Assembly: GCF_028453695.1 (NCBI RefSeq)
Contig: NC_135773.1
Span: 13,020,001 to 13,084,000, forward strand
Length of the DNA: 64,000 nucleotides
From: Augochlora pura
Taxonomy: Eukaryota; Arthropoda; Insecta; Hymenoptera; Halictidae
Direction of reading: 5' to 3'
Notes under the pieces: generated by a model
Told to the model about the DNA's origin: nothing
Database searches by the model: none
The model's input: the letters and a program-made list of their open reading frames with translations, nothing else
Translations under genes and position numbers: made by a program
In this document: positions 1 to 13,489 of the stretch, piece after piece
Numbering within the stretch: position 1 is the first letter of the stretch
Layout of the letters: the number at the start of each line of letters is the position of its first letter

Positions 1-3000
1 AAATTAACAAAATAAAATAATAACAATTCTTCAGCGAAAAACAAGTAAAATAAAGGAATACTTAAAATGTAATATGTTTAATCCAATAAGTAATTATGTC
101 CCAAAATGACCAAAGTTGCATACGATGCAACAATAAAGCGTTTCCTAAAGTGTAAATTCTCAATTTTCTTACAAATGGTTAATCTTATAGATTACTTTAT
201 AACTTCGCAGATTAAGACAAAATTCTTCTATGACGTGAGAATGAAGGTGAGATATGTATTTTGCAAACATGCACAAAACATATATAAATAAAAATCAGCC
301 GGCTAATTGTCACGGACAACACAGTTTTTATACTTCCTACGGTAGTTTTTCACACTATATGGATATGCAGGAAATAATTATCTCGATAAAAAGGAAGGAT
401 AGGTGACACATGATGATTAACACTTTGACTGGCACAGAAATGATAAATTGCATAACATCTATTGCAGCATCAACGTTCTTTCGTTTAGTGTAAAAAATTA
501 GCGAACAAATTATTTTTCATGATATTTTTCGTGATGTGGCATTCAAAGTGTCATACAGGCAGTGCAATGCACGAACTATCGACAAGAAGCATAGAAAATT
601 TCAATGCGAAAATGATAATGAAAACATCGTGTTTTTAAACTCAACATCTTTCTCCACAAGATTAGCATTTACTACCGACTTTAACATGGCTGAACCATCA
701 ACTATAAGTGTCAATCGGTTGTCAAGGCAAAGATGAAAGTTGTCCGTTCACAACCAAAACAAAAATTGGTAAGAGCGAAACAGGGCCGGCGGCAGGGAAA
801 TGAAACAACGAACAGTAGAGATTTATTTCGTGGAACCAATCGCGGTTACAAGCGAGGAATGGGACAAGCGGACGCAATGAAAATTTAAACGGGATCGAAC
901 AGTATCCGGAGTGAAACCGGGTGAAATGGAGTCCACCGTAAATCCGATTAGATGCAAGATGCGTCCCAGCTTTACTCGGGACCCGTTGTTTTTATTTTAG
1001 CCGGCGGCAAACAGCGCCGACCGATCGGTTCCGAATTGAATCATCGCGATCCACGATGAATATGCGAAACGTTGGTCAACCGCGCGTGAAAATCGCCAGT
1101 AGGGTTTCGTCGAGAACAGATAATTCGCCGAGGAACCGAGGCACTGGTTTGCAACTGGAGAAAGATGTTACTTCGTGTCTGCGGATGAAAAAGTTCGTTA
1201 TTGCAACACGTGGTTCGCATTTATTCGTGCGAATTTCCCAATTATTTGTGAGTGGAACAAGCGGGATACATGACTGTCGACGCATAGAGAAAGAGAAGAG
1301 AATTTTAGGTGCAAAGGGGTTTTCTAGTCTGGTGTGTTTCGTGATTTATACGCTGCCGCGGCTGGATTTTCTGCATTTACAAGAAGAATTAGTGGGTGAA
1401 ATTTAAAACAGCGGGAACACTGAAAAGAATTTCAAAATATGGATATGTTATTTGCAGAAACATTGATTTCTTCAATTTTTATCGACACGGAATACATTGA
1501 CTCACTTACATAAAATCGCAGACGAATGCGAAAAACAATTCTGCTTGGAATCGTCAAATAAACGGCTATAAATCGAAATATTATACGAGTTGCCTGACTG
1601 CATGCGAGCAAATGATTAATACGATACTGCCTTTGTTTCTTTCGAAAATATTTTGCAAGTGGGCTTGTAAGAAGACACTTTAGACCGGAATACGCGTATC
1701 GGCAGCTTGCTCTGGAATCGATTAACTATGCTGATGAAACGAAGATACAGGATAGCAGGTATCAGTTTGGAGAACATGCAGCATCAACACAGGACGATAC
1801 GGAAAACAATGAGTCGGCGGAGTAAGTTAATGGGAAGCCTCCGGTTATGAGAGCTCATTGATCCGTCGATGAATCGCGGTGTCGGTTAAAGAATGTGTGC
1901 CCCCTCCCTCGAAGTGCTTAAAACAGTGGAAAAAGAAGCGTAAATGGGGAACACAGAATGCACGGCTCTGGCCAGTGTTACGCATTGATCGAATGAATTT
2001 TTATTTGAGTAAAAATAACAAGCAAATAGATAATCATCATTCAGTGATTTACTATTCGAGTGAATCTATGTATAAACGTATCTAGTATTTGCTATAACTT
2101 GCCGATGTTTTTACTGACAAGAAGAACATTACTATACTGTGCAAGAAACGTAAAAAAAGTAACATATTTCAAGGAATTAACTGAATTTTCTATACAATTA
2201 ACATTATTCTATACAAGTACTAATAGTTATGGTTTTATTTTTACGACGTTATCATTACATCTCGTTCTTCATTTTATATATCATCTTCTTCCGATCGTAT
2301 GTACAAGCGGCCACGATATTATAAATTATACATATTGCAAGTAACAGACATAAAAATGTTTCAAATTATTTATCATTTTGTAGTCTTAAATATGCACAGA
2401 ATATGCACGCTATTCTTTTATTCATCAATTTTAAATAATTAATACATTCAATTAACTTCTTATCCATGAACAACGCTAAATTATTCGTGAATAGCAAATA
2501 ACCGAACTTATTCATTCCTTTCAATAAAATTTGCCCAACACTGGCTCTGGCTCGGAGGAACGGCACGGGACAAAAACACAAGATACGCGTTACTGTACAA
2601 GGATAACACGCGCAAAAAGCTCTACTTATATTACACAAAAATCCTGTGACGAACCGTTCGTTTCTGTTCCGTTCGAAGCTCGCTGGATTTTGCAGCGACG
2701 CGCAGCACACGGTAAAAAGTTCTCCGACCTTGTCGCCTGCCACGGTATGCACGTTTCAGAACGTTTTCTAGCCGGACTGCAGATTCAGGTCCGTTCTTCC
2801 CGATGTTGAGAACAAGCGTAGAACGCGTACAAAAATTCACAGTCCAGTTGCCGCGAGTAATTTAACACGCGCGATGTACTACACTACACGATACAATTGC
2901 TGCTTTACATCGGATTTACGAATTGACGCGTTTGTCGAGCAATTAATCGATTCGACACTGCAGTCAATTTGCAGGAAATCTGACGATTGTAGATCTCGGA

Positions 3001-4020
3001 TCGGTAACAAAGTGAACACATTCGACGGATCATTATTGTTCCTCGATTACCAATGAGCACCGTGGCAGCCAATAAGTTAAACCGACCCTCGTGCACGGTT
3101 CTTCGTCGCGGAATCATCGATATTAATTCACATGTAACCTGTGCAAATTAATCAGCATGCAACACGTACGAATGAATTCGCGGAACGAATAAATTCCGAA
3201 CAGGTCCGGCCATATATCGAGCGTCAACTCCGTTCCAGTTTACGCATCGGAACGCTGAAAAACAGACCGCCGAACTTTTGCGCGAGGGTCGCCGTTAATT
3301 GAATAAAAAGAGTAGAAGCTCTATAATGAAACGCGCGGCGCGAGTAATTTTTTAACAGGTGTGCGCGTCGCCGGAGCTCGACCCAACGTCGACGGCTGAA
3401 CAACCATCGAACGTTCCGAAACGAAGAGTTGGTCATTAAAGCGAGCATCGTCGAGTTCGCAAGCGTGCGTGGCCGTCATTAATTAAACGCTACGAGAGGC
3501 CGAATAACTCAAAATGTGTCGACGATACGTCGCTGGAATACTGCTCGCTCGCAGCTCTAAAAATAGAAAGTGTAAAAGAGTCAGAGATAGGTGGAAAAAT
3601 GGATTGGACAGAGGGGGCGAGAGAGACGTGTATGGGAAAATGTGGAGAGGAGGAGAGAGTAGGAAAAAAAATTGCTGCAGCACGATGAATTGAACATGAG
3701 GACGGGCACAACCGGGCGAAATAAAATTCGCGGGTGCGTTGCTCGTGTACATTGTGGAGGCGTGTTAATAAAATCCTGTTGCCGTATTTACATCCTGAGG
3801 AATCAGGTCGCGTCGCAGCGTGTCCTATAATTACGGAAATTGACTAAGGCTCGCGCACGCGCCATAGAAAAACCCCTCCCCGTTCGAAAAACCATCGGAA
3901 CAGGAATTTAATTAAGCGATAAAAGACGAACGCGTAATTTTGCTCTTGAATGTCCCGCGGAGTTAAGACGAACGAAAGTGGACTGCGGATCTTCGTGCTA
4001 AATACAAATTCTCTGCGTTA
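1..4020. other. No gene recognised
   Basis: AT-rich to about 780, then mixed. GC-richer, CG-dinucleotide-rich blocks occur near 0.78-1.3 and 2.5-3.9 kb. Open frames up to 128 codons exist on both strands but overlap one another, show no domain, signal peptide or splice-compatible neighbours, and are Cys/Arg/Ser-rich in the way random CG-rich DNA is. A perfect MEF2-type motif CTAAAAATAG is at 3556-3565, without context to support function. Confidence 0.6.
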
Positions 4021-4029
4021 ATTCCAAGC

Positions 4030-4190
4030 AGAGGTGGACAACATTATTGTTCGGATGACGGATAAAAATGAAAGAGTAACGAATCAAATTCTATTCGTCA
4101 CTATCGAATAACGATTTATTCGAATAAAATTTTATTTTAATAAAAAATTATGCGAATAATTTATGACGAATAAATGATACTTGTTATTTC
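4030..4190. repeat. ATTCG-rich repeat, possibly a hAT-type miniature element remnant
   Basis: It starts with cagaggtggacaacattatt, resembling hAT terminal repeats of the CAGAGGTGGGCAA kind. It continues with repeated attcgaataa/gacgaataa motifs also seen at 39790-39930. The other terminus was not found, so the assignment is tentative. Confidence 0.4.
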
Positions 4191-4826
4191 TACAAAATGT
4201 TCGACTAAAAATAATTAATTCGGAAATTTATCTTAGATAAATATTTATTCAAAACAATTTCACTAATGATCAATTCTGATTCCAAACAGATAAGCACATC
4301 GATACTGTTAGATTCAATTAACATGTTCTTTGTTCATTAAAAGGCAACGTTGTATTTCGTAAAATCTGAACGAAGAAATCGTTATGGAACCGTCAGAAAT
4401 TTCAATAAATTCTTTATGTAACGATCGGTTGCAGAAAACGTATTAATTTATTTAATATTTTCAAATATATCGTGCCGCAATTATCATAGTAACAACCAGA
4501 CTGAACTGTAATAACAAGAGTGCATTTACAAATGAATATTCCTTGAGTACAATACGGCAGATTGCATACATTTGTGGAAAAAATTATTTTTGTACCAACT
4601 TCAACGAATTAGAATGATGAAATAAAGAAATAGATGTCCATATAGTTCCTACATCTTGTAATTATCGAAGATTATTTTGATTTTGCATAAAAATCCACAG
4701 ATTATTATCTATTTAAATCAAGATAGTGAAATCGAATGCTAAATTGCAAAACCAAGCCGTAAGAAGAGAACAAGATTTCTTTGCGCAATGCATCGTTCCC
4801 GAGCCAATCGAATTTCGTCATCTGAA

Positions 4827-4996
4827 CTTATTATTAGACTGCGGATTTTATACATTTATGACCGAAATGAACAGCTCAAATATAAAACTGCAAAGACCTT
4901 AACAAAATTTCAGACTATTGTCACATAATTTTCAATTTATTACTAGGACTTTGACAATTTTTATTTCGCATAAAAATCCGCAGAGTACTTATTATA
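4827..4996. mobile_element. Inverted-repeat element, family A copy 1
   Basis: Left end: cttattattagactgcgg then attttatac. The right end, read on the other strand, is ataataagtactctgcgg then atttttatgcg. The ends are thus an imperfect inverted repeat of about 28 bp. A second copy is at 47.6 kb. No coding capacity; a non-autonomous DNA transposon is the simplest reading. Confidence 0.6.
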
Positions 4997-4999
4997 CAT

Positions 5000-5960
5000 G
5001 CTAAACAAATTATACCAGATAGAACAACCTCTCCAGGCTCCGAAGTTCCTTTCTACCCCAGAGAGTCTGATTTCCCAAATTCAAGAGGAAACGGGTCATA
5101 AAACATTCGTGAGAGGTGATGGTTAGCATGGAACCGTCGGATCCATCCCATTTTTATTTCAGTCAGGCGACAATTAGCCCGCGAACCGTAAGAATTATGA
5201 TATTAGCAAGGGGAACGGCTCGCGAGGACGCCGGTGCTTCGACCTCCGACCTTTCTCAGTGTATCCATCGGAAGAGACGCATTAATTCCATTATGAATGG
5301 AGGTCAAGGAAGACTCGTTTCGGGGCTGAGCACGGGGGAAAAGAGAACGACGAGGGAGGAACGAGACGGAAAGAATGAGAAGAGAGACGAGCACACACTG
5401 CGGGGACAGCGAGGGACAAACTTCTAATGGAATTTAATCCCGCGAGAAAGCGAAACGACGGCGCCGCAACGCGAAAGTTAAACAGAGACGAAGAGACAGG
5501 GCTATCGGTGGATAAGTCGCACGGGAAACCTATTTCTTGCGGTGTTCCTGCGTGCCGAGTGGCTCCGCCGAGAGGCGAAAATCTTTTAATGAATGGACCG
5601 AAGAGCAATCCCCGAAGAGGAATCGCTCTGGTCGAGTCGAACCTCGGTTAAGCGAAACGAATCCCCCCCGTTACTGCGCTTCCCGACCCTTCCCGATTAT
5701 TTTCGCTTCGGCGGGTTGCGTACCCTTATCCGATTAGTAGTCGTTACCACTGGTGATTAGACCTCGTCTTTATGCAAATGGAGATTGCTGTAGATTGGGC
5801 TACGGAGCTTGGAATTAAACGACAATTTGCTTCGTCCGCTGAGACTTCACTAGGAAGCAGTAAATACGAAACTTGTTAACAGATTCTTAGAGTTTCAATG
5901 ATCCACTTTTGTCCTTCGTTCGGTTATTGGTTTGCTCGTCTTCAGAGGCTATGTTAAAAT
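5000..5960. other. GC-richer block, no gene recognised
   Basis: From 5.1 to 5.75 kb the sequence is CG-rich and purine-rich on the plus strand (runs of gagga/gagac). Overlapping open frames of 66-105 codons on both strands have biased Arg/Ser/Pro composition and no recognisable domain. Confidence 0.5.
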
Positions 5961-5966
5961 TGGCAG

Positions 5967-6130
5967 AATTTATTTAAAACAAGAATTCAATTAAGTATTG
6001 TTGGAATTTATTTAAAGAATTGATTTCAATTGGGAATTAAATCGTGAATCGTTGAAATTTATTTAAAGAATTCATTTAAAGCCCAAATTAAATTCAGAAC
6101 CATTAGAGTTTATTTCAAGAATTTACTTAA
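5967..6130. repeat. Degenerate tandem repeat, unit about 51 bp
   Basis: The motif aatttatttaaagaatt, with variants, starts at 5967, 6005, 6056 and about 6107. The last two intervals are 51 bp and the first is 38 bp. Confidence 0.7.
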
Positions 6131-6139
6131 AAGAATCAT

Positions 6140-9100
6140 TTATCCTCTCCGATATAAAATTAGAATTATCTCCGAATGTTCACTCAACCCCATAAAATAT
6201 TCTCACAAACTTAAAATCCTTTCTTTATTTAAGTACAAACCCTTATCTATTTTGATCTTCGCGTCTAATCATATACTCGATCTCCAGAGACCTTAACCAA
6301 GATCACCTTGGCAATAAATATTACAGAAGTTAATTTTGAGTTATTCAGAAATTCATACGAATATTCGTAGATTATTTTTGCTCAACTTGGTACAGAATTA
6401 TGAAATGTATACCGTAATTCAAGTTGTAGTAAAATATTAATACAAATTTATGTAATAATTACTAGCCTGTAATCGTATATACCCATTTACCTAGAAGAAT
6501 AAAAATGATAAAATTAGGGAAACAATTCAGAGTAGTTTCACGGAGCTCATAAGTTTTCCTAATAATTTAATCATATATTCCATGATTTTAGGAACGAAGA
6601 GGGAAGCGCAACAATTTCATAGGAAATGTATTATTGTGACGTGTTTGCAGGGACAGCGCTAATCAGACTTCGGCACCACGGGCAAGTGGAACGGATACAA
6701 TTCGATCGCGCCAATTACAGGGGAAAACGGTTCGCGAAAGAAAGAAGGCGGCGTGAACCGTGAACCGTGAACCGGAAGAGTTCGAAACCGTGAATGGCGG
6801 AATACCGATAAAGCGCGAGGAAGAGGCTGACTCCGGATAAAGGAACGGGGAGAACAGAGACTTCTGTTTGACTCTGAATGCGAACGCTCGGCTAAGGAAT
6901 CAGTTTCACCCGGCAGGATCACAATGAGGAGGGCGTAAAATAAGACGCAAGGGACGAGCGAGTAAACTGGACTGAAAGCCCGATCAAAAAGCTGCGACCC
7001 ATTTAGGGACTCGGCGCTGGGAGCTTTTGTGTACCCGCGTCTATTCCTCGGTATTTGCGCCGCGTGTCTGCCGGACTTCATCCGACTCTTCGTTAGGCAA
7101 TGTCACCGGGAGAAAAGAAAGGAGAAAGGCTCCTCTGTCTTTCCTAAATGGAGGACGCTGCGACGCGACGGTACGGAGGTGTGACCCTTTTGCTTTGTGG
7201 ACGAGAGAAAAGAATGGACAGTCGATGGTCCAACTGCTTAGCTTTAACTGACGGAGGTCTTGGTGCGAAAGACATTGAAATACAGATCAACCATTTGCCA
7301 GGACGATTAGGAGCAGACATTTGAAATCGTCATGAGTTGAAATCATTTTGGGGTTGCTGCTCTGCTTGTATTTAGCAGTAGAATCATAAAGGTGCATTTG
7401 TAAAAGAATACTGGATATATTTATTCATTCGGAATCACTTTTTAATAATACTCATACATACTTTATTAATCATGATACTATTGTTTTTAATTTAATGCTC
7501 GATTGTTCTAGTATCATCGGATTGTTAAAAGTTGAAGTCTATGCAATTGCAATGAATTTCAATGTTTCTCGTTTGTAAAATATTCTAGGTTGAACGTCTG
7601 AGCTCGATAAATTATAAAACTCATTTCCTCTTGTAGTATAAACGTGAAAATTAAACTAAATCAACTAAATTGAAATCTAATTTAGGTCTTAAAAAAAAGC
7701 AAGCAATGAAGATATCTCCATCGTAATTACAATAAAAAATAACGAATCATTGATTTGATCTAGAAAGACACCGATGAAAGGATAAATAGTGACAACATGA
7801 AGATCTATTGGTTTTTGGTTCAGTAGGAATCTGTTAATTGATTCAAATATCATCGTCACTGATTTCTGCATGCGTGCGCAAGCTGATTCATTCGTTGATA
7901 ATTTATTGTTCATTAATCAAACGATCATATAAATGTTAATGATCAGGTAATTATTCTTGCCTAAAGAATCAGGCTCGTTGCATCAGCTTCGCGTATCGCG
8001 TATTTACAAATGAATTTACAGAAATCAGACGATACATATAGAAATCTGCTTCGTGTATTGCTGATATTAATGAGCTCGAATCGGACCTCTATCGATTTCC
8101 ATTAAAACTGTCGCTTTGTTCTCTACTTTCGGAGGGATGCGTTATATAATTACAAATTAATAGATTATAGATTTGTGAATGGATCTGTCGACAACGGGGT
8201 TTAATCAAGTTGTAGCACGTTTTTGTTTCGAAATTACGAATTCACGTAATTGCCGGCACGTTGTTAGTTTAAATACGGATGAGATATTGTAATAATCATT
8301 ATTTTTAATAATAAATTACATGGTGAAGCAGCTTATCAAGATCGCTAGCAAGAAAAATCGTTAAAAACATTCAGTATCCAGAAATAAATAATTTATCGAT
8401 GAAACATTCGCAATTTTATCGAATCGCAGCGTCTATAATATATTAATTATTGTTTCATAACAAATTAGATCAGACTAGTAAGTTATTCGAATATTCTGAT
8501 AGAATACTTCACATGTTTCATTATGGCCTATAGAAAAATTAACTTTACGAAATATGTTGAAGATTGATAAATCAAATTATACATTTCAAAAATGAATATA
8601 CATAAAAAAAGAACTGCCATTCGAGTGTTGACGAAACTTTGCCATTCTAAGCTAACACGAACCGTACTAAGCAAGACAACAATGCAAAATAGACCGGTAT
8701 GCATTGCGACACCTAATCGCGAACGTTTCGAGACGCGCTAGTAAAGCTAGCTGCTATCGTGAAATCTAACTTCTGAGAAAGCAATCTGCGAGTGGGCGAG
8801 GGGATCCTCGAAGATCTGGACCGCTCTTTGCTCGAGCACGTTTTAAAGTGGACTTATGCAACCGCATGATCCAAAGACGGATACCAGATCGCGTTATTAA
8901 CGTCGCAGGCGATATGTCAATTATCGTCGCTTAATAAACAGTGGTGTTGGATCGCGTTCCACGGTTACATCAGCGATACTCCCTTTTAATCTACGGTTTC
9001 CGGCACGGAATCCTTCATAGTACTCGTTCCAGCAGCTCGAACCCAAGAAGGATCGGGGCTCAGTTCAACCAAGAAACTTTCCTTCGCACGATACCGAGAA

Positions 9101-11310
9101 TTTCCGGCATTCGTTTCGTAAAAGTTCAACCGGACGATAATGTAGAAATCGGCGCCGCCGAGTTCTCGCGCCGCTCCACGGCTAATTAACCTAATAATAA
9201 AGTTGCGCCGGAAAAACAGGCGAGTCGAAACCCGAGAACTATCCCTGAAATTCAAGCGATTACGCCCGGCCGATAAGTTTCCCAGCTCGCGAGTACCGCT
9301 AATATAATAATTGCTTTGAGCAAATACGCGATCAACTAATTGCAGCAGATCGGAACGAACAACGCCACCGGTAATAAACATGAGTCAACAAGCTCGATAG
9401 CATCTTCGACCGACAATGATTCCTATCGACGCATATTTTCTCGGAATTCTATATTTGGACAAGCAAAATTGCTTCGATGAACCTTGGAGAAGAATAACAC
9501 GTGAAGAGTTTTGTGGAATTTCGAATTCCAATTTTCCAAATCCAATTATTGGAATCCAATTTGATTTTATCACGATCTTATGATAATCGAGTGTATGTTT
9601 ATTCCAATCTGAGAATTTATTCCACTTAAGGTAAAAGTATCTATTATAAAATGCTTCTCAGGAGATACAAGACTATCATCGTTTCTATTGGAACTTAAAA
9701 GTCTTATCGTTAAATACTTACATTAACGTAATGACTTTGAAATATTTATCTAATGTGAAAACAAAATAATACGATTAAAATAGTAAAATACGAGCTTGTA
9801 CTTAAAATAGAACACCGTACCGTTCTCGTTATCGTGGAACGAGAACCTCTCCCTCAACAAAAGAGCATATTCGTACAAATTCTTAATTACAAAAACTGAC
9901 TTGAAGCCTCTACTCAGTGTAAAATATGATTTTTTATTATTAATTTAAATGAATTATTAATTTTCTTTTTCATTCTTTCACATGTGTCAATAAGAAACGT
10001 GTACGCTGTAAAATGTATAACGTTAGCGTTCTAAATTTAATCTACACTATGAAATTGCATCCTTTCATTTTTAATCATTTTTGGATCTCGAGCTTTTCCT
10101 GTAGCACCTTTCTTTCTCCTTCCTTCAACTGTTTTTTCTTCGAAACATTTTCCTCTTTTATTCTTTGCTGCCCCGACGGTGTTTCATGGCAGGTATTTTT
10201 TCCTCACGCGGATTACTTTGCAAAACTACGTTATTTTGTGAATAGAAGTGTCCTTGCGTTAAATATTAAGTACAAACGCTATTAATGATCGTTAGTATAC
10301 ATAACCCGAAGGTCCGCAGTGTGCTAACAACTAGTTACACTGTCCCCTTTCGTCAGAGTGCGGCAAAAGCAACCACGCGATTTCAATTAGCAGTCAGTTC
10401 TGTTCTGGATTGTTTGGTCGATGGAGTTTCGTCGATCAAAGAGGAAAAACTTTGGGAAATCGCGGGAATGGAGACCGCCGAAACTGTCGAATGCCGTCGC
10501 CGCAACGATTTCAGTCCTTTCTGTGCGTTACAAAATCGCCAAACGTAGTGATTTCGAATTTAATTTCGCAAAACCAAAAAGTATGTACAAGCAAGAAGTC
10601 GCGTAAATAATTCGCTATATTTCTTGACTAAGTGGAAAGGAAAGTATTGACCTCGGTACTTTTTAATTTCAGTCTACATTCTCTATTTCCCAAATTAACC
10701 GCATTCTGCTTGCCCGGCAAAAATACTCTTGAAAAGAGCTAACGAAAAATACGTAAGAGTTTCTGCAACGGAATTCATTTGTTCCTGAATAGCTCGGAAG
10801 GCAAACCGCTTAGCAAATTTTACAGTGCAAACACTCTTTGAAAACTTTTTAGTCACTCTGTTGAATCGGAGTAGCAGGTTGTCCAACAGTGGACAGACTT
10901 TGTTTTATTCTTGGCAACTACGTAAAAGCGGAGGAAAGGTGGAACACCTAACTCTCATAAAATATGCAATTACACAGGAATTTTAAATGAGAGCGAGTAA
11001 TATGTTTATTGCATTTTCACTGCAGGGAATATTCTGGTTATTTTTAAACAACAAATTCGCATACTGTTTCACAAGATGCGATTTACCACGATGGTAGAAT
11101 TAATATCCAATAGGTACGTTGATTTAATCGATACAATTCATTTGATGAAAATTTATTGAAATTTAATAATGGCATAAGTATTAAAATTAAGTGGGAGACG
11201 AATAAAGTAATTACTTCTGCTTTATTTGGAATAACTAGTAACATTGTGTAAGCAAATAAAGTATATGATTCAGGTTGAATGTGTTCAAACGTAAATAAAA
11301 TATTAAAATA
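6140..11310. other. No gene recognised
   Basis: AT-rich DNA with GC-richer blocks near 6.65-7.26, 8.75-9.4 and 10.3-10.55 kb. The longest frames (140 and 131 codons, minus strand) show no family motif, and other frames overlap them on the opposite strand. A motif GACCGGTATGCATT near 8692 is shared with the element at 24.7 kb and suggests a degraded transposon piece. Confidence 0.55.
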
Positions 11311-11313
11311 TGA

Positions 11314-11331
11314 AATAATAATAATAATAAG
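11314..11331. repeat. (AAT)n microsatellite
   Basis: About six AAT units in an AT-rich stretch. Confidence 0.85.
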
Positions 11332-11339
11332 AAATAAAA

Positions 11340-13280
11340 CTAAGTAATATTCAAAAATATCTTTAATGATAAATTAGGGTACAAATGTTGTTAACTAGTA
11401 TTTATGTAATAATAGCCGTATTTGATTATTACATTTTATTCAGTGTAAAACAGGTAGGAACAAAAATAGCAATAGATGCTGAAGAAATAACTATTGTAAT
11501 TTTAATCTTCCAAATTGTGTTGGATTTTCTTTACTGCAACGTCTCGCTGCGCTGGCGCAACGCAAGGTAGGAGAAACTAACCAAGATAATGAAGTGGTCA
11601 CCATGAGCCTGCGCTAATGAATTTTTCGCGTATTGTTTTCATTTCTTATTCCCTTTTATGACCGCGCCGTGGAATGGAATACGTCGCCGAAGCCGACTCA
11701 TCAGATTTCGAGCACAACTGTTCTAATTTCAGCGCGTGAAAGTTTCAGAAGCAACCGCGAGACTCCATTAGAATTATCATACGCTTTCCATAATTCCGCC
11801 GGCTTGTAAATTCGAGTACATTAAATCCCGTCGCCGCTACGCGAATCCGCGAATCAAGAAAGTGGAGCAAACCTCGGCTACCTTGATCTCTATTTGTCAT
11901 CTTTCCTGAGACTCTTTCCGTCTTTTAAGCATCGAATGATTCCTAACAAAGACAACGTTGGATTCTAGGAAAGCTGAAAAACAACTCCCGAACCATCGGG
12001 CATGCACGCAACGACTTGCTATTCAAATTCGTAGCTCAAAGGGAAAGCCTCAAGTAAATCGTTCAAATAAGAATGATTTTCAGCTACTTTTCTATAATTT
12101 TCTATAACATTGACAAATAAATTATATTAAATTGTCAGCTATTATTTTGTTTTAAACGTTTATGTATACGTATGGTTGAATTTATACACGTATTTATGTA
12201 TGAATTTATAATCAACTTATACAATTTTAATGGCATGCAGGCCAGCTATATATTTAGAGGATAATTTAATGACAGCATCAAAATTTCTATCGTATGAACT
12301 TGTTGGCAAATCTTATTCCCTTCTTCTTTTGACAAACACGATTTGTTTTCGATGTTAAAGAAGCGGTCATATACATATTTAGCAGATTCTGCTTGAAAAC
12401 TTCATCACGTCTAATCTAACATTATACGGCAATTAATTTTGCTACGCTTAAAAACAGAATTCTGTTTTTAAGGTTAAATCGTCTGAACTGTGATCCACGA
12501 AGGCTTCGAAGAAACAAGAACCAGTCTCGAAGAGATTTTAATAAGATTCGCGTTCCTAGAATTCATTAGTATGGCGTACGGTTTCGGTAAACCGTGGAAC
12601 CTGTTTTTAAAATGTGAAATCTTCGCCAAACATTTATTGTCGCCATAATTGCGCGCGTATTTTCTTGGAAGACTGGCCTAGTACAAGGTAGCATAGCACT
12701 GAAAGCAAACTGAAGTCGTCATTTGGAAAAATCGTTCATCAGATTTGCTATTATAATCATGAAATCTAGATTCAATCAGAAGGATGCCAATATTTTTAAG
12801 GTCCTTTCGATGTTTAGTATCATCGAAAAAAAAAACTTATACTCGATTCGTTAGTTTCTATGTCACGTGCAACCATCTTAGAAACAAATGAACGCAAAAG
12901 TATTCAAGTTTTTAGAACAAGATAGGCTCAATCGTTTTACGATCCTTTTTTTAATTTAATTTATTTGTGTTTTATAATAGCGGGTATACGGGTGCGAGTG
13001 TATAATAACAATAATAGTAACCATGACGATGGTAGTCACAGTAAGATAAGTGACATTAAGATAAGACAAGTTTCGTTTTGACGAAATTATGGCAATTTTA
13101 GTAGCAATAATTTTGACAAGATTTAGAATCTATCGAGATTAAGAATTTAATAGAATATTTATCATTTTTTCCAGATGGTTTATTTTTTTTCTCACATATT
13201 AATTAATAATATTTTCAAACATATCCTATTCATCTTTAAGAAGTCATTCTCTTTTACAACAGGTGAACTTAAGAGTTTCC
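11340..13280. other. No gene recognised
   Basis: AT-rich DNA apart from a GC-richer block around 11.6-11.9 kb. It holds a 26-bp perfect palindrome at 12447-12472. No open frame with protein-like features. Confidence 0.55.
12447..12472. repeat. Perfect 26-bp palindrome
   Basis: The left arm CTTAAAAACAGAA is followed immediately by its exact reverse complement TTCTGTTTTTAAG, with no spacer. It contains an EcoRI-type GAATTC centre. Confidence 0.97.
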
Positions 13281-13292
13281 CATCAACATTAA

Positions 13293-13477
13293 ACATACCA
13301 ACCAATAAAATTATCTCGTAATACTGACAAGATCCAATTTATTTAGATCCGTACAATTTTTATTATTGTAGTCGCTCCAATAATGTGATTTATTTGATCA
13401 ATTCTGATAAAAGTGTTTTTATCATTTTTCTAATTGTCAAATGAAAATTGCGTCATTTGATCATGAGGCGTTCAGTG
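13293..13477. mobile_element. TTAA-flanked miniature element, family B copy 1 (185 bp)
   Basis: Flanked by TTAA at 13289-13292 and 13478-13481. The right end read inward is CACTGAACGCC; the left end is degraded (ACATACCAACC). The internal segment gatccaatttatttag followed by gtacaatttttatta is shared with the 187-bp copy at 24.7 kb. Confidence 0.6.
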
Positions 13478-13489
13478 TTAAACATTATA

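Noticed and set aside
6659..7081. 140-codon minus-strand frame
   Set aside because: Ser/Arg/Pro-biased composition of a GC-richer block; contains a local repeat of gtgaaccgt; no family resemblance.
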